This document shows, in pieces, positions 38,101 to 47,351 of a stretch of 64,000 bases of DNA. The stretch comes from SZUA-36 sp963801195 (lineage in GTDB: Bacteria > Pseudomonadota > Gammaproteobacteria > Xanthomonadales > SZUA-36): contig CAWDDX010000007.1 in the NCBI GenBank assembly GCA_963801195.1, positions 1 through 64,000 of the forward strand, read 5' to 3'. The notes under the pieces were generated by a model, which was not told the origin of the DNA, did not search any database, and was given only the letters and a program-made list of their open reading frames with translations. Position numbers and translations under genes: made by a program. Positions within the stretch are counted from its first letter, which is position 1. Every line of letters begins with the position of its first letter.

Positions 38101-39098
38101 CGGACTACCTGCGTTTCAGGGTGAACGTGATCGACGGCAATGGCCGCCCGCTTGCCGTCAGCCGGAACCTTGCAGAGTTACAGGCGCAGTTTGGACAGAA
38201 AGCCAGGCGGCATTTCATGGACCGGCTTGGCAGCGATCACCAGCGGGATAATGAAACCGAGTGGGTGTTCGGCGAGTTGCCGGTATCCATGCTCACCACG
38301 GACAGTGGCGGCCATGAAGTAAAAGCCTGGCCGGCCATCGTTGACCAGGGTGAAGCAGTCGGTCTGCGGGTGTTTGATACGGCCGGGGAAGCCGCGCTCG
38401 AACACCTGCACGGCGTGCACCGCCTGCTGGCGATACAGCTGGCCGGCAAGCTGCGTGACATGCGCAGGCAACATGGCCTGAGCGCGGCGGCTCTGCTGGG
38501 GTGGAGCGCGGCGGGCTCGCCCGAATCATTGATCGAAGGCCTGCTGCACAGCAGCCTGTTACTGGCCGCGGGCAACCGTCCGGCCAGGGTTCGTGACGGG
38601 GCGGCATTCAAGGCCCTGCTGGATGACGTGCGGGCGGAACTCGGCTTGCTGTTCCGCAGGCAGGCGGGCTACCTCGATGAAACACTGAAGCGCTGGAGCG
38701 CAATCTCCAAACAACTGGATGATGCATACTTCAACAAGCGCCCGGAGGTATACAACGACATGCGCGCCCAGCTCGATGACATGGTTTACGAAGGCTTCCT
38801 GCAGGAACTGTCGCCGTCGCGGCTGGAGCACTACCCGCGCTACCTCGAAGCGATGGCCATCCGTCTCGTCAGCGTGGAACAGGACCCGAACAGGGATGCG
38901 GCCAGGATGAAGGAAGTCGAACCCTACTGGCATCAGTACCTGGACTTGCTGGAGCAGGGCCGGGACTACGATGAAGCGGTTGACGCGTACCGCTGGCTGC
39001 TCGAGGAGTTTCGCGTGTCGCTGTTTGCCCAGCAGCTTGGCACCCGCGTAAAGGTATCCATCAAGCGCTTGAGGGGGGCCTGGCGAAAAATTGGCTGA
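35184..39098 (+). CDS. hrpA: ATP-dependent RNA helicase HrpA
   Basis: A 1304-residue DEAH-box helicase, the usual HrpA length. In E. coli it helps to rescue stalled ribosomes. Walker A GETGSGKTT is near residues 103-111, DEAHER near 203, SAT motif (TSATIDTEKF) near 233, and motif VI (QRKGRCGR) near 408. The ratchet and OB-fold regions and the long C-terminal DUF3418 extension follow. Transcription is rightward, with relA 71 bp downstream. Confidence 0.96.
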   Translation: MEPAIKPAKLLAQITGLLDGIMQTDAAWCRRRIKVAKGRLRSGKPIDSILESLIDRCTTSAQRCQQRQLGLPEPTYDAALPIVDRRDEIIAAIREHQVVVISGETGSGKTTQIPKMCMQAGRGARGLIGCTQPRRIAAHAMAERVAEELNTEVGGVVGYQVRFREKMHRDGIIKFMTDGILLAETTHDRNLDAYDTIIIDEAHERSLNIDFLLGYLRQLQDRRPDLRIIITSATIDTEKFAAHFGNAPIIEVSGRSYPVTLEYMPLDEDEEGGQVVEQVKGRDLYAGVVKAVHRLSRIDAKGDMLVFFSGEREIQEAGDFLKKQNLRNTEILPLYARLPVAQQRRVFHPGTARRIILCTNVAETSLTVPRIRFVIDTGFARISRYSHRSRVQRLPIEAISQASANQRKGRCGRLGPGVCIRLYSESDFDLRPEFTEPEILRTSLASVILRMLTTDLGAVEDFPFLDPPAPRMINDAYHLLFELGAIDTDRQPLALGRQLAGWPLDVRLARMLIEGSRKACLHELIVLAAAQSIQDPRERPPDATAAADEAHGRFEDGNSDFMAFWRLWEYLKKQRREKSSSQFRKLCRNEFLNWTRVNEWFDLNRQLYQQAREEKLKFSKEPGAHEQIHQALLSGLLSHVGQKNPEDTSYLGPRSRTFYIFPGSGLFGRKPQWLMAAEIVETSKTYARINAVIKPEWIEAQAAHLLKHHYFDPHWSRKQGRVLAWEQVSLFGLVIVEKRRVNYARINPEEARSIFITGALVRGELNTRAGFLANNQQVREEIEELEHKRRKHDVMADESVIFEFFDARIPQDVCDSPGFEKWLKQLGEPGRQQLYISHDILLQEHAGEAAVESYPDSIEVGVQSVPLSYLFRPGDPADGVTVTVPLERLNTLQDGQLQWLVPGLLRDKVIALIKNLPKPQRRSLTPVPQFADAALERLHGAYPAPLLPALAAALSAMTGIEVDENTFDEDLLPDYLRFRVNVIDGNGRPLAVSRNLAELQAQFGQKARRHFMDRLGSDHQRDNETEWVFGELPVSMLTTDSGGHEVKAWPAIVDQGEAVGLRVFDTAGEAALEHLHGVHRLLAIQLAGKLRDMRRQHGLSAAALLGWSAAGSPESLIEGLLHSSLLLAAGNRPARVRDGAAFKALLDDVRAELGLLFRRQAGYLDETLKRWSAISKQLDDAYFNKRPEVYNDMRAQLDDMVYEGFLQELSPSRLEHYPRYLEAMAIRLVSVEQDPNRDAARMKEVEPYWHQYLDLLEQGRDYDEAVDAYRWLLEEFRVSLFAQQLGTRVKVSIKRLRGAWRKIG

Positions 39099-39169
39099 AC
39101 GCGTGTCGAACGGCACTGGTATCTGCTTGCCACAAGCTGCAATATGCATGCTGCTAAAATATACAGACG

Positions 39170-41332
39170 ATGACGATAAATTCTGACAAGGCCCTGCTCG
39201 CCTGGTTACAGGCCTACCGCGACTCGGTCGGCAGCCCCGCCGATTCGTGCCTGCAGCTTTATGAAAGTCTGCGGCAGGGTGAGATCTACGACAAAGAAAA
39301 CCTCCTGATGCTGCAGGAACTGCTGAACGTGATGTCGGTCCTGTCCCCGGATCCGCAAACCGTCAATTGCGCCATGCTGTTTGTCGCCACCGAATGTGGC
39401 CAGGACCTGGAATCGATCCACGCCGATATCTCCGCAAATGTCAGGGCACAGCTGGAACAATTGCTGTACCTGATCGAACTGGAAACGGAGCACCTGCCAG
39501 CCAGCACCAGTCACAGCGCCGAAGGCCTGCGCAGGATGTTGCTGGCGCTGGTCAAGGATGTGCGTGTCGTGTTGATCGCACTGGCCTGGCAACTGGTCAA
39601 ACTGCGCCGGGTCAGGGACCATCACCCGGAAGCCATTACGCTGGCGAGGGAGGCCATGTTGATCCACGCGCCGCTGGCGAACCGCCTCGGTGTGTGGCAA
39701 CTGAAATGGGAGTTGGAAGACCTGGCTTTCCGTTTTGACCAGCCGGACGATTACCGCCGCATCGCCCGGCTGGTGAGCGAACGCCGTTCCGACCGGGAAA
39801 ACTTCATCCGTATGTTTATCAAGAAACTGGAAACGGCCATCGCGACGGCGGGCATCAAGGGCGACGTCAAGGGCCGGCCCAAGCACATCTACAGCATCTG
39901 GAGGAAGATGCAACGCAAGGGCCTGGATTTCCACGAACTGTTCGATGTCAGGGCGGTCCGCGTGCTGGTCGATGACATTCCCGCCTGTTACAGCGTCCTG
40001 GGCCTGGTTCACTCGCAGTGGCAGCCTGTTCCGGGTGAATTCGATGACTACATCACCATGCCCAAAAGTAACAATTACCAGTCTTTGCACACCGCGGTGG
40101 TCGGGCCGGAAGGCAAGGTGGTCGAAGTCCAGATCCGCACCCATGAAATGAACGAGCACGCCGAGCTCGGTGTCGCGTCCCACTGGCGCTACAAGGAAGG
40201 CGGGCCCACTGACCCGGCTTTTGACAACAAGATCGCCGTCATGCGGCAGCTGCTGGATTCCGGTGATGACAAGCTGGACGATGAAAGCCTGCTGGAGAGT
40301 TTTCAGACAGCGGTCTCTGAAGACCGGGTTTATGTCCTCACACCCCAGGGACAGGTGCTCGATCTGGCCCTGGGTGCAACCGTGTTGGATTTTGCCTACC
40401 AGGTACACACCGAGGTTGGACACCGCTGCCAGGGCGCCAAGGTCAATGGCCGTATCGTGCCGTTGACCCACCGCCTGGAAACCGGCAATCGCGTGGAGAT
40501 TCTGACCAGCAAACAGCCGAAGCCGAGCCGCGACTGGCTCAATCCGCGTCTCGGCTTCATCCGCAGCGCGCGGGCGCGGGCGAAGGTACGCCAGTGGTTT
40601 CGCAAGGAGAGTCACGAGCAAAACCTCATCCAGGGCAGGGAATTGGTCGAGGCCGACCTCAAGCGGCTCGGTCTCAACCTCACCGATCTCGAGATTGTCC
40701 CCGAGCGGTTCAATTTCAATACCGTCGATGACCTGTTTGCAGCCGTCGGCAATGGCGACCTGACCGTCAGCCAGGTCGTCCATGCGGTCGAGCGGCACAA
40801 GGAAAAGGATGTCGAACTGACGCTGGAGGACCTCGTCAGCAAAAAGCCAAAGCGGCGCCGTGGTACGAGGGACGAAAAGCAGGTCAGTGATGTCGTGATC
40901 GAAGGTGTCGGTAACCTGATGACGAGTATGGCGCGCTGTTGTGAACCGGTGCCGGGTGACCCGGTTCGCGGTTACATCACACGTGGCCGGGGGGTGACCA
41001 TACACCGTGATGATTGTCCCAACGTACTGCGTTGGGTCAGGGAGGACAACCCGCGGCTGATCCAGGTCCGCTGGAGAAAAGAACACGATTCGGGTTACCG
41101 CGTTAACCTGTTGATCAGCGCCTACAACCGGCGTGAGCTGATCAAGGATATTTCAACCATGGTGGCCACCTCGGATGTATCGGTGACCGATATCAACAGC
41201 CACCTCGATGAAAGCACCGAAGAGGTCAACATCCGTCTGCAGGTAGCGGTGAAGGACTACCAGCACCTCAGTGATCTGCTGAGCCGGTTGAGCACCATTC
41301 CAAACGTTTTCGAAGCGCGCAGGCTGGCCTGA
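39170..41332 (+). CDS. relA: RelA, ribosome-associated (p)ppGpp synthetase
   Basis: A 720-residue long RSH protein that makes (p)ppGpp when uncharged tRNA reaches the ribosome. The HD hydrolase domain has lost its HD motif (AEGLRRMLLALVKDVRVV), and the synthetase loop carries the RelA-type acidic EFDD with YITMPKSNNYQSLHT. TGS (LTPQGQVLDL), zinc-finger (ARCCEPVPGDP) and C-terminal ACT domains follow. These features indicate RelA and not SpoT. The gene ends just before repeat cluster 3. Confidence 0.95.
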   Translation: MTINSDKALLAWLQAYRDSVGSPADSCLQLYESLRQGEIYDKENLLMLQELLNVMSVLSPDPQTVNCAMLFVATECGQDLESIHADISANVRAQLEQLLYLIELETEHLPASTSHSAEGLRRMLLALVKDVRVVLIALAWQLVKLRRVRDHHPEAITLAREAMLIHAPLANRLGVWQLKWELEDLAFRFDQPDDYRRIARLVSERRSDRENFIRMFIKKLETAIATAGIKGDVKGRPKHIYSIWRKMQRKGLDFHELFDVRAVRVLVDDIPACYSVLGLVHSQWQPVPGEFDDYITMPKSNNYQSLHTAVVGPEGKVVEVQIRTHEMNEHAELGVASHWRYKEGGPTDPAFDNKIAVMRQLLDSGDDKLDDESLLESFQTAVSEDRVYVLTPQGQVLDLALGATVLDFAYQVHTEVGHRCQGAKVNGRIVPLTHRLETGNRVEILTSKQPKPSRDWLNPRLGFIRSARARAKVRQWFRKESHEQNLIQGRELVEADLKRLGLNLTDLEIVPERFNFNTVDDLFAAVGNGDLTVSQVVHAVERHKEKDVELTLEDLVSKKPKRRRGTRDEKQVSDVVIEGVGNLMTSMARCCEPVPGDPVRGYITRGRGVTIHRDDCPNVLRWVREDNPRLIQVRWRKEHDSGYRVNLLISAYNRRELIKDISTMVATSDVSVTDINSHLDESTEEVNIRLQVAVKDYQHLSDLLSRLSTIPNVFEARRLA

Positions 41333-41520
41333 AAGGCCTAAGTAATCGGGGATAACATCAAGCACCTCCCAAACCTAACTCCTCCCAAACCCAGCACCAC
41401 CCAAACCCAGCACCTCCCCAACAACAAGCACCGTCCTCCCGGCGAAAGCCTCCGATAGCGCCCTTCGAACCACACTATGGGCACCTCCGACACCGTGCTC
41501 CGATCTACCTTATTAGCACC

Positions 41521-41626
41521 GTCATCCCGGCGCAGGCCGGGACCTCCAAAAGATTAGCAGAGCGCTAAATCAGGGCTTTTTAAGATTACGAAAACATTGG
41601 GAGATCCCGGCCTGCGCCGGGATGAC
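41521..41626. repeat. MITE/BIME-like element, copy 6
   Basis: A 106-bp copy in the same orientation as copies 4 and 5, with core agattagcagagcgctaaat, and gagatcccgg in place of gaggtcccgg in the right palindrome. Confidence 0.9.
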
Positions 41627-41758
41627 GGTGCTTATCCGGGACGACGGTGCTTATCCGGGATGACGGTGGCAATAAGGGCGGTTTGGAGTGCGTTATTGAG
41701 GGTGCTGAGTACCGCGTTTTTGCGAGTAGGTCCCGGCTTTCATCCCCAGCACCTTCCA

Positions 41759-41912
41759 CCAACAAGCACCAGCCCTTCCCACCAACAAGCACCAGCCCTT
41801 CCCACCAACAAGCACCAGCACCTTCCCACCAACAAGCCCCAGCCCTTCCCACCAACAAGCTACCAGCACGTCCCCACCAACAAGCACCAGCACCTCCCCA
41901 CCAACAAGCACC
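41759..41912. repeat. 23-bp minisatellite, first array
   Basis: About seven imperfect units of 23 bp, each containing caccaacaagcaccagc followed by a C/T-rich hexamer. It is purine-poor on the plus strand. It runs directly into copy 7 of the paired-palindrome element. Confidence 0.9.
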
Positions 41913-42019
41913 GTCATCCCGGCGAAAGCCGGGACCTCCAAAAGATTAGCAGAGCGCTAAATCAGGGCTTTTTTAAGATTACGAAAACATTGGGAGATCC
42001 CGGCCTGCGCCGGGATGAC
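41913..42019. repeat. MITE/BIME-like element, copy 7
   Basis: A 107-bp full-length copy, identical in the core to copy 6 apart from the T-run length. Confidence 0.9.
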
Positions 42020-42148
42020 GGTGCTTATCCGGGACGACGGTGCTTATCCGGGACGACGGTGGCAATAAGGGCGGTTTGGAGTGCGTTATTGAGGGTGCTG
42101 AGTACCGCGTTTTTGCGAGTAGGTCCCGGCTTTCATCCCCAGCACCTT

Positions 42149-42351
42149 CCACCAACAAGCACCAGCCCTTCCCACCAACAAGCCCCAGCCCTTCCCACCA
42201 ACAAGCCCCAGCCCTCCCCACCAACAAGCCCCAGCCCTTCCCACCAACAAGCACCAGCACGTTCCCACCAACAAGCACCAGCACGTTCCCACCAACAAGC
42301 CCCAGCACGTTCCCACCAACAAGCCCCAGCACCTCCCCACCAACAAGCACC
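42149..42351. repeat. 23-bp minisatellite, second array
   Basis: About nine units of the same 23-bp repeat, with variant caccaacaagccccagc in several, showing independent expansion after duplication of the surrounding block. Confidence 0.9.
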
Positions 42352-42457
42352 GTCATCCCGGCGAAAGCCGGGACCTCCAAAAGATTAGCAGAGCGCTAAA
42401 TCAGAGCTTTTTAAGATTACGAAAACATTGGGAGATCCCGGCCTGCGCCGGGATGAC
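42352..42457. repeat. MITE/BIME-like element, copy 8
   Basis: A 106-bp copy with one core substitution (cagagc for cagggc). Its flank after the right end diverges (gattccagttaaacg). Confidence 0.9.
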
Positions 42458-42583
42458 GGTGCTTATCCGGGATGACGATTCCAGTTAAACGTTGGGAGAT
42501 CCCGGCGTAAGCCTCCAATAGTGCCCTTCGAACCACACTATGGGCACCTCCGACACCGTGCTCCGATCTACCTTATTAGCACC

Positions 42584-42690
42584 GTCATCCCGGCGAAAGC
42601 CGGGACCTCCAAAAGATTAGCAGAGCGCTAAATCAGGGCTTTTTTAAGATTACGAAAACATTGGGAGATCCCGGCCTGCGCCGGGATGAC
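42584..42690. repeat. MITE/BIME-like element, copy 9
   Basis: A 107-bp copy preceded by cgatctaccttattagcacc, the same flank as copy 6, so the flank was duplicated with the element. Confidence 0.9.
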
Positions 42691-42804
42691 GGTGCTTATC
42701 CGGGACGACGGTGCTTATCCGGGACGACGGTGCTTATCCGGGATGACGGTGCTTATCCGGGATGACGGTGCTTATCCGGGACGACGGTGCTTATCCGGGA
42801 TGAC
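42691..42804. repeat. 19-bp tandem array, six units
   Basis: Six copies of ggtgcttatccgggatgac (with g-a-c-g-a-c variants). Its complement contains the ataagcacc found in the 20-mer of cluster 1, so both arrays grew from the junction between neighbouring palindromes. Confidence 0.92.
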
Positions 42805-42875
42805 GGTGGCAATAAGGGCGGTTTGGAGTGCGTTATTGAGGGTGCTGAGTACCGCGTTTTGGCGAGGGGGCAATT

Positions 42876-45800
42876 TTAACTTGTGCTTTTTGATTGGAAC
42901 GAATTGAACAGTTCCGTCAGGCTGGCGCGTGCCGCCGCCAGTGAAAAATGCGTTTCGACATTTTGCACCGAGGCATCCGAAAGCCGGTTCCACAGGTTTT
43001 CGTCCTGGTAGAGCCTGACGACCTCGCGGGCGAAGGATTCGGCGTTATCGGCCACCAGCAGTTCCCGTTCGTGTTCCGCGAACATGCCTTCCACCGCCGC
43101 GGGTGTGGCGACCACGGGTTGTCCGTGCGCCATGCTCATATTGACCTTGCCTTTCACGCCCGCGCCGTAACGCAACGGCGCCACCGCCAGCCGGCAGTCG
43201 CTCAGAAATGGCTGCAGCGATTCCACGAAGCCATGAAAAACCACACCGTCACCATTCAACGAACGGACCCGTTCGGGCGCCTTGCTGCCGATCAGGTGGA
43301 AGTGTACCGCCGGCAATTGCTGATGGATCAGGGGCCAGACGTCATTGACGAACCAGCAGGCCGCATCGACGTTCGGCGGGTGCTGGTAACCGCCGACGAA
43401 GTAGATATCTTTCCTGTCCTCAAAATCCTTGTCGCGCCCCGGCACCTGGTGGATATTTGACAGCACATGTATCTTCTCACCGGGCGCGTCCTTTGCAAGC
43501 ACTTCTTTTTCCACGGTGCTGACCACCAGCGTGGCCGCCGCCGCCTTGATGACCGAAATTTCAGAACGCCGGGTCTGTTCGGCGGTGCGTTTCAGCGGCA
43601 GGCTTTGTTCGAGCTCGGCCAGGCGTTGTTCGCGCAGGTAGTGCAGGTCGACGGTATCAAAAATGAAACGCGCCGCGGGGCAGTAGCGTTTGAGCAACGA
43701 TACGTAATTGATGGCGATGTAATGCCGGCTGATGAAGACGTAGTCAAATTCACCACCCCTGTCGCGGAAAAAATCATGCAGGGACTCCAGCCACGGGTGG
43801 TACAGGACTTCGATACCCGCGCGCTGCAGGTCACGGGTATAGTCGCCTGCGTAGTCACGGTTGTCGGCAAAAAAGGTCACGCTGTAGCCGAGGTCCCTGC
43901 AACATTGCATCAGGTTGGTCAGGCGAACACTGCCCGAATCCTTGTCGGGTTCGGGCGTGGTGGCGTCAATAATCAGGATACGTCCCTTGCTGTGGTGCCG
44001 GCTTGCCTGCAGTACTTTCGCGTGGTCATCCGGGTTGGAGATTTTTTCCGGCTGGGATTTGAGTTCGGATTGCCAGCGTTCCCCGAATTTCTTCTGGTTG
44101 ACAAGCTGGTATTTCTTGGCGCCGCTGCCGGTGTCGGTGCCGGAGGTGATGCCCTCGTGGTGGACCACCGCGGACAATGGCTGGATAAATACCTTGAGGC
44201 CGGATTCGCGTACCCGGAAGGCCAGGTCGGTATCTTCGTAATAGGCCGGCGCGTAGCGTTCGTCGAAACCACCGATATCAAGAAAGTATTTTGTTTTCAG
44301 CGCGATACAGGCGCCTGAACAATAGTCGGCTTCACGCAGGAACAGGTAGTCCGGGTTCTCCGCCTGTTTGCCACGGCCGTAGTTCCAGCCGGATCCGTCA
44401 TTGAAGACGATCCCGCCGGATTCCTGCAAACTGCCATCGGGGTAGATCAGGCGGGCGCCGACCAGGCCTGCCAGCGGTTCACGTCCGAACGTATCGATCA
44501 GTTCGTCCAGCCAGCCTTCCAATACCTGGGTGTCGTTATTGAGCAGCACCAGGTACTCACCGCGGGCGTGCCGGGCGCCGCGGTTGCAACTGCCGACAAA
44601 GCCGAGATTTTTTTCATTTCTCAAATGCACCAGGCCGTCGATCCCGGATAGCCGTTCCGCCGTTTCATCGCTGGACTGGTCATCCACGACAATCACTTCA
44701 TACGCGTATTTCCCCGTGACGGAAAGCAAGCTGCGCAGGCAGGCGGCGGTGTACACCCACTTGTTATACACCGGGATCACGATGCTGACATGCGGATGAG
44801 CTGTATCAGGAAAGGCCTCGGGTGCGCGGCCGTCACCGACCGGTTCCGTGCTGGTCAGCGGGTGCGGTTCCGGTGCGGGCGCGGGACCGGTGTATTGCAA
44901 GCGTTGCAGGGTTCCTTTCACACCAAGCGTGGAAAGGTTTCGGACCAGCTGCGAAAGCAACCACGGCCACCTGGCCGGGTTCCAGGCGCGTGCCAGCATG
45001 AAATTTTTGGCCGCACGCCGCCCGGCCCGCAGGGGGCGGGTGATTTTCCAGGATGTACTTCCCAGTATCAGGGCATTTTGGGCCTCGACCCGCTGAAGGT
45101 CGGCGCTTACCTGTGCCAGTTGCGCTATTTTATCTTCCAGCTCCGTTTGCCGGTCTCCGACCATGACCTGCAACCTGGTGATTTCCGAATTCAGCCGGTC
45201 AACCCATTCCTCACGTCGCTTTTGTTCGAATTTCAACTGCCTGCTGTTCTCGAGCGCCCACTCGGTCCGCTTTTCGACTTCTGCTTGCAGTTCAAACTTT
45301 TGTTTGTCGGCCCGTTGCAGTTGGATATCGGCCAGTGCGTGCCGATAATCTGCAGCAGCCTGTTGGACCTGGCCCAGGCCGGTTTCTGCAGGTATCAACG
45401 GATGGCTTTCAGCATCCGCAGGACACAACCGGTTATAGGCCCCGAGCATGGCCTCGGGCGTATTGGCAAGCTGGCCCGGCAATTGTGCCCGGACGGTTTC
45501 AATCTGTCCGGGTGATTGGCATAAATCTTTGACCTGCCTGACCAGGGCATCTGCCTCGGCTTCAACCAGCCAACCCGTTGTGCCGTGCTCGATCCGGCTT
45601 GGAAAGCTGCCCGCACGGGTCGCGATAACCGGGATATGCATCTGTTGCAGTTCGGAGAGTGTAAAACTGAAGGTTTCGGGGACAACGGATAACAGTGCGG
45701 CGAAATCCGGGCCGATCCCGGTCAGTATCGTGGCGAGTTCCTCACGTTCGTATTCGAGTACGACATCCACGCCGGCGAGACCAAAAAACGCTTCGCCTGA

Positions 45801-47351
45801 TTTACCGGTTCCGACGAGGTAGACCTGGACGTGTTTGGCCAGTTCGGGCAGCGCGCGGCGCAGCAGTTGCTGACCTTTGCCGGTTTGCATACGGCCGGGT
45901 ATCAGCAAGCGCAAGCGCCCGTCCCGGCGTGGCCTGGGCGTGATGGCCCGCAGGTTTTCGATAGCCGGAAAACCGTGTGGAATGACCTCGGCCGCCAGTC
46001 CGCTGAATGCCGGTTCAAGCTGCTTGTGCAAATCCAGCACCGATTGACCCGGCGCGGCAATTTTTACGTTGTTTTCCTTCAGCGCGCGCACATAGGCATC
46101 GCGAATAGCGGACCAGTCCTGTGCGTCCTTGTCGGTAAACTCGAGTATTTTTGCGTGTTCTTGCAGGGCAAGTTCCAGCTTCGGCGTGTCGCCGTTTCGC
46201 AGGTAAGGCTGCGGGTTGACGCTGAGTAGCGGCCACAACGGGAAATGGTCGTGCAGTACCTGTAACGTCGGTCTGCCGCTGCGAAAAGCCTCCAGGGAGT
46301 GGCCGACAAGAGAGGAAACAAAGACCCTGCCGATACCGTGGCGTTGACAGATTTCAGACAGGATCTCCCGGTAGCCGCTATCGCTATCGGTAATGGACCC
46401 TGTTGGCGGCGACAGCCACCAGCTTGCGATCGGACAACGCAGTTCGTTGCCCGCGTAGAGACACATTTTCTGCCCGTGACCGAGGCCGGACTGGGGGGCT
46501 TCCGAGCGCAACTGGAAATTACGTTGGCGCTTGTCCGCCATGATGAATGACTTGAGCCACTGGGCGACCCCGCCACCCCAGCTGTGGGTGATGTGCAAGG
46601 TGGCCGGTTCCTCAAATCCGGCTTTGAGCGGCAGGCCAGTGATACCCGCGTTGAACCATTGCTGCAGCCTGGCACTGAGTTCGCTAAAGGGCGGCGGGCT
46701 GGCTGACTCGTGCGGTTGCAGCTTTAAAGGCGTAAAAAGCCTGCTTTGAGGGTCGTGCAGAAAAAACAGGTCGGGAACAACAAGTGATCCGCCCGCAGCC
46801 TGCAAGCGGTGCCAAAGGTCACGGCCGGAATCGTCGGTGGCAAGACGCCGCACAAGATCGGCGGACAGAAGGGCAAAATGGTCCGTCCAGGCGTTCAGCG
46901 TATGCCATTGCCCCGGTGCCAGGAGCTCGACCAGTTCAGCGGGGTCGCAGGTCAAATCCCCGGACGGGGGCTGCAGACCTGAGAACGGGTTCAGGCGGCC
47001 TTCGGCATTGGACAAAAGTGTCACCGCTGAAGCTTGTGGAAGCCGTTGCTGCAGACCGGCCAGCTTGTCGATAAGATGTCGGGTCAACTGCAGTCCGGCG
47101 CGAATTATAATCAACGGCCGGCCTGGAAACCGCCCGGCCAGTTCCGTGATGAGCAAGCCGGGCCGGTCATAGCCGTTACGGGTGTGTTCCAGTCCGTCAT
47201 AAGCCAGGTGGCTGCAAACGGGCAGGCCCAGTTCGAGCAGCGCCCGGGCAGCATTTTCGTCGACTTGCCCGCGGCCCTTTGCATGAACGTAAATAACGGG
47301 TTCTATGGATGGCTTGCCTGGCATATTATTATTGCTCATCTGATTCGCCAC
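42876..47351 (-). CDS. Multi-domain glycosyltransferase (GT4-like / coiled coil / GT2 / GT4-like)
   Basis: A 1491-residue cytoplasmic protein with three transferase units. Residues about 270-650 are GT-B/GT4-like (IPGRMQTGKGQQLL, SEL near the donor site). About 690-790 is coiled coil ending in a typical SWKITRPLR linker. About 850-1100 is a GT2 domain (VSIVIPVYNKW, VVDDQSSDE, LLNNDTQV, DGSLQESGG). About 1140-1480 is a second GT4-like unit (GGYQHPPNVDAA, PLRYGAGVKGKV). Such proteins build O-antigen or surface glycans processively, but the sugar is unknown. The frame opens at a GTG at 47351; ATGs at 47339 and 47324 are alternatives, and no start has a clear ribosome site. It stands alone beside repeat cluster 3. 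Confidence 0.85.
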   Translation of the reverse strand: MANQMSNNNMPGKPSIEPVIYVHAKGRGQVDENAARALLELGLPVCSHLAYDGLEHTRNGYDRPGLLITELAGRFPGRPLIIIRAGLQLTRHLIDKLAGLQQRLPQASAVTLLSNAEGRLNPFSGLQPPSGDLTCDPAELVELLAPGQWHTLNAWTDHFALLSADLVRRLATDDSGRDLWHRLQAAGGSLVVPDLFFLHDPQSRLFTPLKLQPHESASPPPFSELSARLQQWFNAGITGLPLKAGFEEPATLHITHSWGGGVAQWLKSFIMADKRQRNFQLRSEAPQSGLGHGQKMCLYAGNELRCPIASWWLSPPTGSITDSDSGYREILSEICQRHGIGRVFVSSLVGHSLEAFRSGRPTLQVLHDHFPLWPLLSVNPQPYLRNGDTPKLELALQEHAKILEFTDKDAQDWSAIRDAYVRALKENNVKIAAPGQSVLDLHKQLEPAFSGLAAEVIPHGFPAIENLRAITPRPRRDGRLRLLIPGRMQTGKGQQLLRRALPELAKHVQVYLVGTGKSGEAFFGLAGVDVVLEYEREELATILTGIGPDFAALLSVVPETFSFTLSELQQMHIPVIATRAGSFPSRIEHGTTGWLVEAEADALVRQVKDLCQSPGQIETVRAQLPGQLANTPEAMLGAYNRLCPADAESHPLIPAETGLGQVQQAAADYRHALADIQLQRADKQKFELQAEVEKRTEWALENSRQLKFEQKRREEWVDRLNSEITRLQVMVGDRQTELEDKIAQLAQVSADLQRVEAQNALILGSTSWKITRPLRAGRRAAKNFMLARAWNPARWPWLLSQLVRNLSTLGVKGTLQRLQYTGPAPAPEPHPLTSTEPVGDGRAPEAFPDTAHPHVSIVIPVYNKWVYTAACLRSLLSVTGKYAYEVIVVDDQSSDETAERLSGIDGLVHLRNEKNLGFVGSCNRGARHARGEYLVLLNNDTQVLEGWLDELIDTFGREPLAGLVGARLIYPDGSLQESGGIVFNDGSGWNYGRGKQAENPDYLFLREADYCSGACIALKTKYFLDIGGFDERYAPAYYEDTDLAFRVRESGLKVFIQPLSAVVHHEGITSGTDTGSGAKKYQLVNQKKFGERWQSELKSQPEKISNPDDHAKVLQASRHHSKGRILIIDATTPEPDKDSGSVRLTNLMQCCRDLGYSVTFFADNRDYAGDYTRDLQRAGIEVLYHPWLESLHDFFRDRGGEFDYVFISRHYIAINYVSLLKRYCPAARFIFDTVDLHYLREQRLAELEQSLPLKRTAEQTRRSEISVIKAAAATLVVSTVEKEVLAKDAPGEKIHVLSNIHQVPGRDKDFEDRKDIYFVGGYQHPPNVDAACWFVNDVWPLIHQQLPAVHFHLIGSKAPERVRSLNGDGVVFHGFVESLQPFLSDCRLAVAPLRYGAGVKGKVNMSMAHGQPVVATPAAVEGMFAEHERELLVADNAESFAREVVRLYQDENLWNRLSDASVQNVETHFSLAAARASLTELFNSFQSKSTS

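Larger units (their letters stand above)
41333..42875. repeat. Repeat cluster 3 between relA and a glycosyltransferase gene
   Basis: 1.54 kb without a credible gene. It contains four copies of the paired-palindrome element, two 23-bp minisatellites, one 19-bp array, and a roughly 390-bp block present twice plus a partial third copy (shared string ggcaataagggcggtttgga at 41670, 42062 and 42809). Long open frames exist on both strands (up to 263 codons), but they translate the repeats. Confidence 0.9.

Noticed and set aside
39206..41086. Open frame of 626 codons antisense to relA
   Set aside because: RelA is a complete, well-conserved protein on the other strand; the antisense frame is His/Asp-rich with no family resemblance, a by-product of high-GC codon use.
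41597..42388. Open frame of 263 codons on the plus strand (and similar ones on both strands) in repeat cluster 3
   Set aside because: It is only the translation of minisatellite and palindrome repeats (QQAPALPTNK-type units); no ribosome site, and all frames are open because of the repeat composition.
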